From CAVQKZ01 sp963837325 (GTDB taxonomy: Bacteria > Actinomycetota > Actinomycetes > Mycobacteriales > Jatrophihabitantaceae): a DNA stretch of 64,000 nucleotides. The notes below the pieces were generated by a model. It ran no database searches, had not been told where the DNA came from, and saw only the letters and a list, made by a program, of their open reading frames with translations. The position numbers and the translations under genes were made by a program. Below, piece by piece: positions 31,721-41,400 of the stretch. The DNA is taken from assembly GCA_963837325.1 (NCBI GenBank), contig CAWIMV010000001.1, positions 1,054,001-1,118,000 on the forward strand, written 5' to 3'. Within the stretch, counting starts at the first letter, position 1; each line of letters starts with the position of its first letter.

Positions 31721-33075
31721 CAGCTTCACTGTCCGGCTTCCCCGAGTTGCTGCCGGCCCAGCGCGCCGTCGAACTGGCCGTGCTCGACCGGTTGCGGGCC
31801 ACCTTCGAGCTGCACGGCTTCGCGTCCGTCGAGACCCGCGCCGTCGAGCCGCTGGACGAGCTACTGCGCAAGGGTGAGATCGACAAAGAGGTCTACGTCC
31901 TGCGCCGGCTGCACGCGGCCGAAGACGCCGCCGACTCCGGGCTCGGCCTGCACTACGACCTCACCGTGCCGTTCGCGCGCTACGTGCTTGCCAACGCCGG
32001 GCACCTGGAATTCCCGCTGCGGCGCTACCAGATCCAGAAGGTGTGGCGGGGCGAACGTCCGCAAGAGGGCCGCTACCGGGAGTTCACCCAAGCCGACATC
32101 GACGTCGTCGCCCGCGGTGCCTTGCCGTTCCACCACGACGTCGAGGTGGCGCGCGTGATGGCGGCCGCGCTGGCCGGGCTGACGTTCCTGCCCAAGCTGC
32201 GGCTGCAGATCAACAATCGCAAGCTCATCGAGGGCTTCTACCGCGGCGTCGGGGCACCGGACGTCCCGGCCGTCATGCGCACGATCGACCGGCTGGACAA
32301 GCTGCCGTACGGCGAGGTCGGCAAACTCCTGGTCGAGGATGCCGGACTGTCCGTGGAGCAGGCCGAGAAGTGCCTGCAACTGGCCGCGATCCGCAGCACC
32401 GACTCGACGTTCGTGTCGCGCGTGTGGGGTCTCGGTGTCGCCCACGATCTCCTCGACGAAGGCCTCGAGGAACTGTCGGCGACCATTGACGGCTGCGCCG
32501 GGCTCGGCAGCGAACGGTTGCGGGTCGAGGTCGATCTGAGCATCGCCCGCGGCCTGGACTACTACACCGGCACCGTCTTCGAGACCCGGATGGCCGGCTT
32601 CGAACAGCTGGGCTCGATCTGCTCCGGTGGGCGCTACGACTCGTTGGCCAGCGACGGCAAGGTGAGCTACCCCGGGGTCGGGATCTCACTCGGCGTCACC
32701 CGGCTGCTGATGCCGCTGCTGCAGCGCGGCCTGCTGGCCGGCTCGCGCCCCGTCCCGTCCGCCGTGCTGGTGGCTCTGCCCACCGAGGAGGCCCGCGCCT
32801 CGTGCGACCAGGTTGCACAGGCACTGCGCGCCCGCGGCATTCCCACGGAGGTCGCCGCCACCGCGCAGAAGTTCGGCCGCCAGATTCGCTACGCCGAGCG
32901 GCGGGGCATCCCGTTCGTGTGGTTCCCGAGCGAGGGCGGCACGCACGAGGTGAAGGACATCCGCAGCGGCGCGCAGGTGGCCGCCGATCCCGCTGCCTGG
33001 CTGCCGCCACCCGACGACCTGCGTCCGCAGGTGCTCGTCGCCACCGCAGTTCAGGAACAGGTTGTGTCGCCGTGA
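31717..33075 (+). CDS. hisS: Histidyl-tRNA synthetase
   Basis: A 452-residue class II synthetase. Motif 2 is present as RRYQIQKVWRGERPQEGRYREFTQ; the histidine-binding HisA and HisB signatures are ARGLDYYTGTVFE and SICSGGRYDSL; motif 3 is SLGVTRLL. The C-terminal anticodon-binding domain has VLVALPTEEARAS. It is coupled to the upstream hydrolase (ATGA) and to aspS (GTGA), so the two synthetases are made together. Confidence 0.96.
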   Translation: MTASLSGFPELLPAQRAVELAVLDRLRATFELHGFASVETRAVEPLDELLRKGEIDKEVYVLRRLHAAEDAADSGLGLHYDLTVPFARYVLANAGHLEFPLRRYQIQKVWRGERPQEGRYREFTQADIDVVARGALPFHHDVEVARVMAAALAGLTFLPKLRLQINNRKLIEGFYRGVGAPDVPAVMRTIDRLDKLPYGEVGKLLVEDAGLSVEQAEKCLQLAAIRSTDSTFVSRVWGLGVAHDLLDEGLEELSATIDGCAGLGSERLRVEVDLSIARGLDYYTGTVFETRMAGFEQLGSICSGGRYDSLASDGKVSYPGVGISLGVTRLLMPLLQRGLLAGSRPVPSAVLVALPTEEARASCDQVAQALRARGIPTEVAATAQKFGRQIRYAERRGIPFVWFPSEGGTHEVKDIRSGAQVAADPAAWLPPPDDLRPQVLVATAVQEQVVSP

Positions 33076-34835
33076 TCCGCACGCACCAGGCCGGGACGCT
33101 GCGCGCGTCGCACGCCGGACAGACCGTCACGCTGGCCGGTTGGGTCGCCACCCGGCGCGACCACGGCGGCGTCACGTTCATCGACCTGCGTGACGACTCG
33201 GGCACCGCGCAGGTGGTCGTCCGCGAAGCCGACATCGCCCACGACCTGCGCAATGAGTGGGTCGTCGCGATCACCGGCGAGGTGCGGGCCCGTCCGATCG
33301 GCAACGTCAACCCGGCCATACCGACCGGCGAGGTCGAGGTCGTCGCCGAGAGGCTCGACGTCCTGAACGAGGCCGCGCCACTGCCGTTCCAGGTCGACGA
33401 ACACAGCGAGGTCGGCGAGGAGGCGCGGCTGAAGTACCGCTACCTGGACCTGCGCCGGCCCGCTCCGGCGGCGGCGCTGCGATTGCGCAGCAAGGTCAAC
33501 CGGGCCGCCCGCGAGGTGCTGCACGCCCGCAACTTCGTCGAGATCGAGACGCCGACGCTGACCCGCTCCACGCCCGAGGGGGCGCGTGACTTCGTCGTGC
33601 CGGCCCGGTTGCGGCCGGGCACGTGGTATGCCCTGCCGCAGTCGCCGCAGCTGTTCAAGCAGTTGCTGATGGTCGGTGGGATGGAGCGGTACTTCCAGAT
33701 CGCCCGCTGCTACCGCGACGAGGATTTCCGGGCCGACCGCCAGCCGGAGTTCACCCAGCTCGATGTCGAGATGAGCTTCGTCGATCAGGACGACGTGATC
33801 GAGCTGTCGGAAGAGGTCCTGAAGGCGCTATGGGCGTTGATCGGGCATGAGATCGCGACGCCGATACCGCGGATGAGCTACGCGGAGGCGATGCGACGGT
33901 ATGGCTCGGACAAGCCCGACTTGCGGTTGGACCTGGAACTGATCGACTGCACCGGGTACTTCTCCGACACTGCGTTCCGCGTCTTCCAGGCCCCGTATGT
34001 CGGCGCCGTCGTCATGCGCGGTGGGGCGTCGCAGCCGCGCAAGCAACTCGACGGCTGGCAGGACTGGGCCCGGCAGCGGGGGGCCAAAGGCTTGGCCTAC
34101 GTGCTGGTCGGCGCAGACGGCGAGCTCGGCGGCCCGGTGGCCAAGAACCTCTCCGAGTCCGAGCGGGCCGATCTGGCTGCGCACGTCGGGGCTGAGCCCG
34201 GTGACGCCGTTTTCTTCGCGGCCGACTCGGCCTCGGCGGCGCAGACGTTGCTCGGCGCGGCCCGGCTGGAGATCGGCCGTCGCCTCGGCTTGATCGACGA
34301 GACCCGATGGTCATTCGTCTGGATCGTCGACATGCCGCTGTTCGAACCGGCCAGCGACGCGGTGGCCTCCGGCGACGTCGCGGTCGGGACCGGGGCCTGG
34401 ACCGCGCTGCATCACGCGTTCACGTCCCCCAAGCCGGAATCGATGGACACGTTCGACCTCGATCCCGGCTCGGCCCTGGCCTACGCCTACGACATCGTCT
34501 GCAACGGCAACGAGATCGGCGGCGGCTCGATCCGTATCCACCGCCGCGACGTGCAGGAACGGGTGTTCGCCGTGATGGGCCTCGATCAGGCCGAAGCGCG
34601 GGCCAAGTTCGGCTTCCTGCTCGACGCGTTCAACTACGGTGCGCCGCCGCACGGCGGGATCGCGTTCGGCTGGGACCGTATCTGTGCGCTGCTTTCCGGG
34701 ACCGATTCGATCCGTGACGTCATCGCCTTCCCCAAGACCGGCGGTGGGTTCGACCCGCTGACCGGCGCGCCGGCCCCGATCACGCCGGAGCAGCGCAAGG
34801 AAGCCGGCATCGACGCAGTGCCCGAACCGGAGTAG
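33072..34835 (+). CDS. aspS: Aspartyl-tRNA synthetase, predicted non-discriminating
   Basis: A 587-residue bacterial-type AspRS with an N-terminal OB anticodon-binding domain, the GAD insertion and class II motifs (FQIARCYRDEDFRADRQPEF; AFGWDRICAL). The anticodon domain reads WVATRRDHGGVTFID with His31, where discriminating enzymes such as E. coli AspRS have Leu. His at this position is known from enzymes that also charge tRNA-Asn for later amidation by GatCAB. GTG 33072 overlaps the hisS stop. Confidence 0.96.
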   Translation: MIRTHQAGTLRASHAGQTVTLAGWVATRRDHGGVTFIDLRDDSGTAQVVVREADIAHDLRNEWVVAITGEVRARPIGNVNPAIPTGEVEVVAERLDVLNEAAPLPFQVDEHSEVGEEARLKYRYLDLRRPAPAAALRLRSKVNRAAREVLHARNFVEIETPTLTRSTPEGARDFVVPARLRPGTWYALPQSPQLFKQLLMVGGMERYFQIARCYRDEDFRADRQPEFTQLDVEMSFVDQDDVIELSEEVLKALWALIGHEIATPIPRMSYAEAMRRYGSDKPDLRLDLELIDCTGYFSDTAFRVFQAPYVGAVVMRGGASQPRKQLDGWQDWARQRGAKGLAYVLVGADGELGGPVAKNLSESERADLAAHVGAEPGDAVFFAADSASAAQTLLGAARLEIGRRLGLIDETRWSFVWIVDMPLFEPASDAVASGDVAVGTGAWTALHHAFTSPKPESMDTFDLDPGSALAYAYDIVCNGNEIGGGSIRIHRRDVQERVFAVMGLDQAEARAKFGFLLDAFNYGAPPHGGIAFGWDRICALLSGTDSIRDVIAFPKTGGGFDPLTGAPAPITPEQRKEAGIDAVPEPE

Positions 34836-34864
34836 CCAGACCGACCGGTTCGACCGCAGCCACT

Positions 34865-34870
34865 TACGCT
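34865..34870 (+). promoter_or_regulatory. -10 box for a leaderless rarA transcript
   Basis: TACGCT is followed by 6 bp and GTG 34877. No Shine-Dalgarno is present upstream. Confidence 0.5.
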
Positions 34871-34876
34871 GTGGGC

Positions 34877-36256
34877 GTGACCTTGTTCGAGCCGGACGCC
34901 GCGGAGCCCACGCCCGAGCCGTTCGACCCGGCCGCGCCGCTGGCCGCCCGCATGCGCCCCCGGACCCTCGATGACGTTGTCGGGCAGGACCACCTACTCG
35001 CACCCGGTTCGCCGCTGCGGCGGTTAGTCGAGGGTGACGCGCCCATGTCGCTGATCCTGTACGGCCCACCGGGTACGGGAAAGACCACACTGGCGCTGAT
35101 CGTCTCGTCGGCGACGAATCGCCGCTTCGTGCAACTGTCGGCGCTCAACGCCGGGGTGAAGGAGGTACGAGCGGTCATCGCCGAGGCCAAGCAGCACCTC
35201 GGCCATTCCGGACGCCAGACCGTGCTGTTCATCGACGAGATCCACCGCTTCTCCAAGACCCAGCAGGATTCACTGCTCGGCGCCGTCGAGGCCCGCCACA
35301 TCACGCTCGTCGCCGCGACGACGGAGAACCCGTTCTTCTCCATCGTGTCCCCGCTGCTCTCGCGCAGTTTGCTGCTCACCCTGCAGCCGCTCGACGACGT
35401 GGCGATCGGCCGGCTGGTCGACCGGGCCCTCGTCGACGAGCGAGGGCTGGCCGGCCAGGTGAGCCTCGACGACGACGCCCGCGCCCACCTGCTGCGGATG
35501 TCCGACGGCGACGCCCGGCGTGCGCTCACAGCGATCGAGGCCGCGGCCGGCACGACCCTTGCAGAGGGTAAGTCGGTGATCGACCTGGCGACGTTGGAGC
35601 AGGCGGTCGACACCGCGGCCGTGCGCTACGACCGCGACGGCGACCAGCACTACGACGTCATCAGCGCGTTCATCAAGTCCATCCGCGGTTCGGACGTCGA
35701 TGCCGCGTTGCACTATCTGGCCCGGATGATCGAGGCCGGCGAAGACGCCCGCTACATCGCGCGGCGCCTGGTCGTGCACGCCAGCGAGGACGTGGGCCTG
35801 GCCGATCCGACCGCGTTGCTGGCGGCCACCGCCGCAGCGGAGGCGGTGCAGCTGATCGGGATGCCCGAGGCCCGCATCAACCTGGCCCAGGCCACCATGC
35901 ACCTCGCGCTCGCGCCGAAGTCCAACGGCGTCATCACCGCCATCGACGCGGCACTCGCCGACGTCCGGGCCGGGCTGGCCGGTGCGGTACCGCCGCCACT
36001 GCGCGACGGCAGCTACCCCGGAGCCGCGAAGCTCGGCCATTCGCAGCGCTACCGATACCCGCATGACGCACCTGAGGGTGTGCTCGCCCAGCAGTACCCG
36101 CCTGACGAACTGGTCGGGCGCGACTATTACACGCCGGCCGGGCACGGAGCCGAGCGCCAACTCGCCGAGCGGTTGCCGAAGCTGCGCGCAGCGGTGCGAG
36201 GCCGTTCGGCAGCTCCGGACGGACGGGCCGCCGAGCCCCCAAACGCGGCGAAGTGA
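34877..36256 (+). CDS. rarA: Replication-associated recombination protein A (RarA/MgsA AAA+ ATPase)
   Basis: A 459-residue AAA+ clamp-loader-like ATPase acting at stalled forks. LAARMRPRTLDDVVGQDHLL, Walker A YGPPGTGKTT, Walker B LFIDEIHRFSKTQQD and sensor 1 AATTENPFF are typical. The C-terminal tetramerisation domain has DVISAFIKSIRGSDVDAALHY, ARRLVVHASEDVGLADP and YRYPHDAPEGVLAQQYPP, the family signature. GTG 34877 lies 6 bp after TACGCT, favouring a leaderless message; GTG 34871 is the alternative. It follows aspS by 41 bp. Confidence 0.93.
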   Translation: MTLFEPDAAEPTPEPFDPAAPLAARMRPRTLDDVVGQDHLLAPGSPLRRLVEGDAPMSLILYGPPGTGKTTLALIVSSATNRRFVQLSALNAGVKEVRAVIAEAKQHLGHSGRQTVLFIDEIHRFSKTQQDSLLGAVEARHITLVAATTENPFFSIVSPLLSRSLLLTLQPLDDVAIGRLVDRALVDERGLAGQVSLDDDARAHLLRMSDGDARRALTAIEAAAGTTLAEGKSVIDLATLEQAVDTAAVRYDRDGDQHYDVISAFIKSIRGSDVDAALHYLARMIEAGEDARYIARRLVVHASEDVGLADPTALLAATAAAEAVQLIGMPEARINLAQATMHLALAPKSNGVITAIDAALADVRAGLAGAVPPPLRDGSYPGAAKLGHSQRYRYPHDAPEGVLAQQYPPDELVGRDYYTPAGHGAERQLAERLPKLRAAVRGRSAAPDGRAAEPPNAAK

Positions 36257-36261
36257 CCCGG

Positions 36262-36267
36262 TAGGGT
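36262..36267 (+). promoter_or_regulatory. Candidate -10 box for the DUF948-alaS operon
   Basis: TAGGGT lies 50 bp before GTG 36318 and would give a leader of about 44 nt with GAGGAGG. Confidence 0.5.
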
Positions 36268-36317
36268 CGACGAGTTCGGGTCGGCCCAGTTCGCTAACGC
36301 CACAATGAGGAGGCGCA

Positions 36318-36725
36318 GTGTCCGGAGGGGAGATTGCCGCGCTGGTCGCGGCGATCGCGTTCGTTCTGCTCGTCTTGCTGCTTGCCATCCCGCTGTTGAA
36401 GCTGGGTCGCACGCTGGACGAGGCGACGCTCGCCATCCGCAAGACCCACGAGGGGGCCGCCCCGCTGTTGGCTGACGCGCAGGGCACGCTGGTGCAGGTC
36501 AACGCTCAACTCGACCAGCTCGAGGGCATCTCGCGCAACGTCAACTCGATGACGACCAACATCGCCGCGATGACCGCGATCGTGTCGAGCACGCTCGGCA
36601 GCCCGCTGATCAAGGCGGCGGCGTTCACGTACGGCGTGCGCAAGACGGTCACTGACCGCCGCGACGCCGACGCGGTGCGCGACGCCCGCCGCAAGCATCG
36701 TGCGGTACGAAAGGGCCGGTCATGA
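36318..36725 (+). CDS. DUF948 membrane protein
   Basis: A 135-residue protein with one N-terminal membrane helix (AALVAAIAFVLLVLLLAIPLL) and a long amphipathic helix after it (DEATLAIRKTHEGAAPLLAD, QVNAQLDQLEGISRNVNSMT). This is the DUF948 (YtxG-like) pattern. GTG 36318 has a strong GAGGAGG. It overlaps the DUF6167 gene (ATGA), and the pair stands directly before alaS as in Streptomyces. The function is unknown; the helix suggests a membrane-bound coiled coil. Confidence 0.85.
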   Translation: MSGGEIAALVAAIAFVLLVLLLAIPLLKLGRTLDEATLAIRKTHEGAAPLLADAQGTLVQVNAQLDQLEGISRNVNSMTTNIAAMTAIVSSTLGSPLIKAAAFTYGVRKTVTDRRDADAVRDARRKHRAVRKGRS

Positions 36726-36970
36726 TCCGCCGACTGTTCTGGCTCTCGATGGGCGTCACGATCGGCGTCCTGGTCGTGCGCAAGCTGTCCAAGGCGGCCG
36801 AACGATTGACGCCGCGCGGATTGGCCGACACCCTCGCGTCAATCCTGGCCGACCTGGGCGAGTCGTTGCGCGATTTCGGTGCCGACGTGCGAGCCGCGAT
36901 GTCCGAGCGCGAGGCCGAGCTTCGCGAGGGCACCGGCCTCGACGGCAGGGTCGGCAAAGTATCGCAATGA
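36722..36970 (+). CDS. DUF6167-type small membrane protein
   Basis: An 82-residue protein starting MIRRLFWLSMGVTIGVLVVRK, one short membrane helix, then a helical charged region (AERLTPRGLADTLASILADL, ESLRDFGADVRAAMSEREAE). It matches the small actinobacterial protein (DUF6167) usually found between the DUF948 gene and alaS. It is coupled on both sides by ATGA overlaps. The function is unknown. Confidence 0.8.
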   Translation: MIRRLFWLSMGVTIGVLVVRKLSKAAERLTPRGLADTLASILADLGESLRDFGADVRAAMSEREAELREGTGLDGRVGKVSQ

Positions 36971-39678
36971 ACACCGCGGAGATCAGACGGCGGTTCCTGG
37001 GCTACTTCGAACGCAACGGGCACACCGTCGTACCCAGTGCGCCGTTACCGTTCGACGACCCGAACCTGCTGTTCGTCGTCGCCGGCATGACGCAGTTCGT
37101 GCCCTACTTCACCGGTCAGCAGAGCGCGCCGTGGAAGCGGGCGACCAGCATCCAGAAGTGCATCCGCACACTGGACATCGACGAGGTCGGCAAGACCACC
37201 CGCCACGGCACGTTCTTCCAAATGGCGGGCAACTTCAGCTTCGGCGACTACTTCAAGGCCGACGCAATCCGCTTCGCGTGGGAACTGTCGACCACGTCGA
37301 TCGACGACGGCGGGTTCGGACTCGATGGCGAACGCATCTGGGCCACCGTCTACCTCGACGACGACGCAGCGATCGACATCTGGCACCAGCAGATCGGCCT
37401 GCCCATGGAGCGGATCGTGCGCCGCGGGAAGGCCGACAACTTCTGGTCGATGGGCATTCCGGGGCCGTGCGGGCCGTGCAGCGAGCTGTACTACGACCGG
37501 GGTCCTGACTACGGCGACGCCGAAGGCGGCCCGGAGGAGGACGAAGACCGCTACACCGAGTTCTGGAACCTCGTGTTCATGCAGAACGAGCGGGGCGAGG
37601 GCACCAGCAAGGAGGACTACCCGATCCTGGGCGAGTTGCCGGCCAAGAACATCGACACGGGCATGGGCCTGGAGCGGGTCGCGACTCTGCTGCAGGGCGT
37701 CGACAACCTGTACGAGATCGACGAGACCCGCCCGGTCCTTCAACTCGCGGCCGATCTCACCGGCAAGGTCTACGGTGCGCATTCGGGGCATGCGGCCAAC
37801 CAGAGCCACCCCGACGATGTGCGGCTGCGCGTCGTTGCCGACCACGTCCGCACCGGGCTCATGCTCATCGGCGATGGGGTGACGCCCGGCAACGAAGGTC
37901 GTGGTTATGTGCTGCGGCGCATCCTGCGTCGGGCCGTGCGATCCATGCGGCAATTGGGTCTGCAGGAGCCGGCGCTGCCGTTGCTGCTGCCGGTGGCCCG
38001 CGACTGCATGGCGCCGTCCTACCCCGAGCTGGCCACCGACTTCGACCGCATCGCGACCTACGCCTACGCCGAGGAGGAAGCCTTCCTGGCCACCCTGCGC
38101 GCGGGCACCACGATGTTCGAGAACGCGGTACGGGCCGAGCGCGAGTCGGCCGGGACGTCGGGCGTGCACCTGTCCGGCGAGCGGGCGTTCGCGCTGCACG
38201 ACACCTACGGCTTCCCGATCGACCTCACGCTCGAGATGGCGGCCGAGCAGGGCATCGCCGTCGACGAGGCCGGGTTCCGTCGGCTGATGGCCGAGCAGCG
38301 GGCCCGGGCCAAGGCCGACGCGCGGGCGAAGAAGAGCGCACACGGCGACCTGTCGGTGTACCGCTCGGCGATGGGCAGCGACGCGGTGGAGTTCACCGGC
38401 TACCGCGAAGTGGCGCGCGAATCTCGGGTCACCGCAATCATCGGCGACGCCGGGCTGCTCGACGCCGCCACCGAGGGCGATGACGTCGAGCTGGTCCTCG
38501 ACGTGACCCCGTTCTACGCCGAAGGCGGCGGCCAGCAGCCCGACTGGGGCCGCATCGACATCAGCGGGCCGGGCCGCGAGGCCGAGCTGCTGGTCGTCGA
38601 CGTGCAGTCCCCACTGCCGGGGCTCATCACCCATCGCGTCAGCGTGCTGTCCGGCGAGGTCCGCCCCGGCGACATCGCGCTCGCTGAGGTCGACGTCAAC
38701 CGCCGCGCGGCGGTATCGCGCAGCCACTCGGCAACGCACTTGCTGCATGCCGGCTTACGTCACGCGCTGGGCGATTCGGCTGCCCAGGCCGGCTCGCTCA
38801 ACGCACCGGGCCGGCTGCGCTTCGACTTCCGCACGCCGTCCGCCGTCCCGCCCGGCGTCTTCAGCGACCTCGAGGACGAGATCAACGAGGTGCTCCTACG
38901 AGATCTCGAAGTGCGGTGGTTCGTCACCGACCAGGCCGAAGCCCGGCGGATCGGTGCCATTGCCATGTTCGGCGAGAAGTACGGCGACCAGGTACGCGTC
39001 GTCGAGATCGGCGACTACTCTCGCGAGCTGTGCGGCGGCACGCATGTCCCGCGGAGTTCGGTCATCGGCATGGTGAAGCTGTTGGGCGAGTCGTCCATCG
39101 GATCCGGGGTGCGCCGGGTCGAAGGGCTCGTCGGGCTGGATGCGTTCCGGTATCTGGCGCGCGAGCACGTCCTCGTGCACCAGCTTTCGGAGGAGTTCAA
39201 GGCCCAACCAGAGGAGCTGCCCGAACGGATCAACGCCGTCCTGGATCGGCTCCGGACCGCGGAGCGTGAACTCGATCGGCTGCGCTCAGCCGCCGTGCTG
39301 GCCAGCGCCGGCTCGCTCGCGGCAACGGTCGAGGGTGTCGACGGGGTGCAGTTCGTCGCCGCAGAGGCACCGGCCGGCGTCAGCGGTAACGAGCTACGGA
39401 CCTTGGCACTCGACGTGCGGGCTCGACTACGCGCCGGCGAGCCCGCTGTCGTGCTGCTCGCCTCGCCCGTCGACGGTGGCGGGGTCAGCTTCGTAGCGTC
39501 GGTGAACGACGCCGGCCAGGCCAGCGGCTTGTCGGCGGGCGACTTGGTCCGCGCCTTCGTGTCGGTGCTCGGCGCACGCGGCGGCGGCAAGGCCGATCTC
39601 GCCCAAGGTGCAGGCGGCGACGCCGGCAAACTGCCCGCAGCCTTCGCCGCCGCCCGGAGCTACTTGACGACCAAATGA
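36967..39678 (+). CDS. alaS: Alanyl-tRNA synthetase
   Basis: A 903-residue class II synthetase. The N-terminal catalytic domain opens MNTAEIRRRFLGYFERNGH and has RATSIQKCIRT and FFQMAGNFSFGDYFK. The editing domain carries the zinc ligands in SRSHSATHLLH and CGGTHV. The C-terminal part (SEEFKAQPEELPERI; ARGGGKADLAQGAG) is the oligomerisation/C-Ala region. ATG 36967 overlaps the DUF6167 stop; longer in-frame readings run through the DUF genes and were rejected. It is coupled to ruvX by ATGA. Confidence 0.97.
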   Translation: MNTAEIRRRFLGYFERNGHTVVPSAPLPFDDPNLLFVVAGMTQFVPYFTGQQSAPWKRATSIQKCIRTLDIDEVGKTTRHGTFFQMAGNFSFGDYFKADAIRFAWELSTTSIDDGGFGLDGERIWATVYLDDDAAIDIWHQQIGLPMERIVRRGKADNFWSMGIPGPCGPCSELYYDRGPDYGDAEGGPEEDEDRYTEFWNLVFMQNERGEGTSKEDYPILGELPAKNIDTGMGLERVATLLQGVDNLYEIDETRPVLQLAADLTGKVYGAHSGHAANQSHPDDVRLRVVADHVRTGLMLIGDGVTPGNEGRGYVLRRILRRAVRSMRQLGLQEPALPLLLPVARDCMAPSYPELATDFDRIATYAYAEEEAFLATLRAGTTMFENAVRAERESAGTSGVHLSGERAFALHDTYGFPIDLTLEMAAEQGIAVDEAGFRRLMAEQRARAKADARAKKSAHGDLSVYRSAMGSDAVEFTGYREVARESRVTAIIGDAGLLDAATEGDDVELVLDVTPFYAEGGGQQPDWGRIDISGPGREAELLVVDVQSPLPGLITHRVSVLSGEVRPGDIALAEVDVNRRAAVSRSHSATHLLHAGLRHALGDSAAQAGSLNAPGRLRFDFRTPSAVPPGVFSDLEDEINEVLLRDLEVRWFVTDQAEARRIGAIAMFGEKYGDQVRVVEIGDYSRELCGGTHVPRSSVIGMVKLLGESSIGSGVRRVEGLVGLDAFRYLAREHVLVHQLSEEFKAQPEELPERINAVLDRLRTAERELDRLRSAAVLASAGSLAATVEGVDGVQFVAAEAPAGVSGNELRTLALDVRARLRAGEPAVVLLASPVDGGGVSFVASVNDAGQASGLSAGDLVRAFVSVLGARGGGKADLAQGAGGDAGKLPAAFAAARSYLTTK

Positions 39679-40103
39679 GCGCAGGAGTCTGGCTTGCGGT
39701 TGACGTTGGGTCGGTGCGCGTTGGTGTTGCTCGCAGTGACCCCCGGGGGGTGCTGGCCACTCCTCTGGTCACGCTGAAGCGTGATGTCGCGGGCAATCGC
39801 GACATCGCCGAGTTGGCCGCACTGGTCCGCGAGCACGAGGCCATCGGTGTGGTGGTGGGCCTGCCCCGCACGCTGGCGAACCGCGAGGGTGCGGCGGCAG
39901 CCATGGCGCGTGAATACGGTGTTGCGCTGGCCGCGGTGATCGCTCCCACACCGGTGCGTTACCTGGACGAACGACTGACCACGGTAAGTGCCGAGCGTAA
40001 GCTTTCGCGAGGCGGAGTCCGGGGCGTCGCCCGGCGCGCCGTGATCGATCAGGCTGCGGCAGTGGAATTGCTGCAACACTGGCTCGAGATCAACGGGTCA
40101 TGA
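39675..40103 (+). CDS. ruvX: RuvX/YqgF-family nuclease
   Basis: A 142-residue RNase H-fold protein. WLAVDVGSVRVGVARSDP carries the first catalytic Asp, VVVGLPRTLANREG the second strand region, and YLDERLTTVSAERKL the Asp-Glu pair with the conserved T/S. Members process rRNA precursors and may act on Holliday junctions. It is coupled to alaS by ATGA and followed by mltG, the conserved alaS-ruvX-mltG-aroE order. Confidence 0.93.
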   Translation: MSAGVWLAVDVGSVRVGVARSDPRGVLATPLVTLKRDVAGNRDIAELAALVREHEAIGVVVGLPRTLANREGAAAAMAREYGVALAAVIAPTPVRYLDERLTTVSAERKLSRGGVRGVARRAVIDQAAAVELLQHWLEINGS

Positions 40104-40152
40104 GCGAGGCGGGCAAGATCGCAGAGTCGGCGCAGAGCCGATACCACCACGG

Positions 40153-41400
40153 ATGGAGTTTCCAGGCGTGACGCATGGGGAGCGTGAGTCGCTGACTGAG
40201 CACGACCCGCACGCCGTGCTCTTCGGCTCGTCCGATGAGGACGTGGCCGAGCCCGATCATCCCTCGGGCGAGCACACGATCGCCACCAGTCGCTCCCGCC
40301 GTTCCGACCGCCACGAGCACGCCCGCAGGCGTCGGGCCCGCCGCAACCGCCGGGTGTTCTCGGTGTTGACCGTGCTGGTCGTGGTGGTAGTGGTGGCTCT
40401 CGGCCTCGTCGTGTACCGGGTCTATCAGAACCATTACCACCCGAAGGATTACCGCGGTGTTGGCACCGGGGCAGTCGAAGTGACCGTGAACTCCGGCGAC
40501 GGGGCCCAGACGATCGGTACCACGCTGCACGACCGAGGCGTGGTGGCCAGCGTCCGGGCCTTCACCAACGCGGCGTCGGACAATTCGCAGTCGCGGAGCA
40601 TCTCGCCGGGCACGTACAAACTCCGGCGGCACATGTCAGCCAAGAGCGCACTGTCCATGCTGCTCGACCCGAAGTCTCGGCTGAGCAACCAGGTTGCCGT
40701 GTTCGAAGGCGCGACCGTGTTCGACGTCGGGCCCACGCTGGCCAAGGCGCTCGGCGTCAGCCAGGCTGAAGTGAAGGCCGCCATTGCCAACGTCAAGGCC
40801 CTCGGGCTGCCCCGCGGCTACACGGCCGGTACGAAGCCACCGTCCTCGGTCGAGGGATTCCTCTACCCGGCGACGTACTCCTTCGATCCCGGCACGAAGC
40901 TCAGCGACGCGCTGCAGGAGATGATCACCTCGTTCACCGACACGGCGCGCTCGACCAATTTCACCGCCGACGCCAAGGCGCTGAAGATCACCCCGTACGA
41001 CGCGTTGATCATCGCGTCCATTGCCGAGAAGGAAGCGAAGTTCCCCGCTGACTTCCCCAAGGTGGTCCGAGTCATCCTGAACCGCATCGCGATCAAGAAG
41101 CCGCTGCAGATCGACGCCACCAGCGCCTACGCCGCCAAGCAGCAGAACCTGGACCCCACCAAGGTCGTTTACGCCAAGATCGATTCGCCGTACAACACCT
41201 ACACGCACGACGGATTGCCGCCCACGCCGATCGCCAACCCGGGCCAGACCGCGATGAAGGCCGCCGTGCATCCCACTTCGGGCAACTGGCTGTACTACGT
41301 CAACTCCGACGCCAAGGGCGACCTGTTCTTCACCAACAGCGAGGCGGCGTTCGAACAAGCCGCGGCGAAGTGTCGGGCGAACCACTGGGGCTGCGGATAG
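40153..41400 (+). CDS. mltG: Endolytic murein transglycosylase MltG (YceG family)
   Basis: A 415-residue membrane protein. A ~65-residue basic cytoplasmic N-terminus (HARRRRARRNRR) is followed by one membrane helix (VFSVLTVLVVVVVVALGLVV), a LysM-like region (VTVNSGDGAQTIGTTLHDRG) and the YceG catalytic domain with the Glu in IIASIAEKEAKF and LQIDATSAYA, YNTYTHDGLPPTPIANPG. It ends nascent peptidoglycan strands. ATG 40153 has little ribosome-site support; GTG 40168, with GGAG 9 nt upstream, is a good alternative. The stop overlaps aroE. Confidence 0.93.
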   Translation: MEFPGVTHGERESLTEHDPHAVLFGSSDEDVAEPDHPSGEHTIATSRSRRSDRHEHARRRRARRNRRVFSVLTVLVVVVVVALGLVVYRVYQNHYHPKDYRGVGTGAVEVTVNSGDGAQTIGTTLHDRGVVASVRAFTNAASDNSQSRSISPGTYKLRRHMSAKSALSMLLDPKSRLSNQVAVFEGATVFDVGPTLAKALGVSQAEVKAAIANVKALGLPRGYTAGTKPPSSVEGFLYPATYSFDPGTKLSDALQEMITSFTDTARSTNFTADAKALKITPYDALIIASIAEKEAKFPADFPKVVRVILNRIAIKKPLQIDATSAYAAKQQNLDPTKVVYAKIDSPYNTYTHDGLPPTPIANPGQTAMKAAVHPTSGNWLYYVNSDAKGDLFFTNSEAAFEQAAAKCRANHWGCG

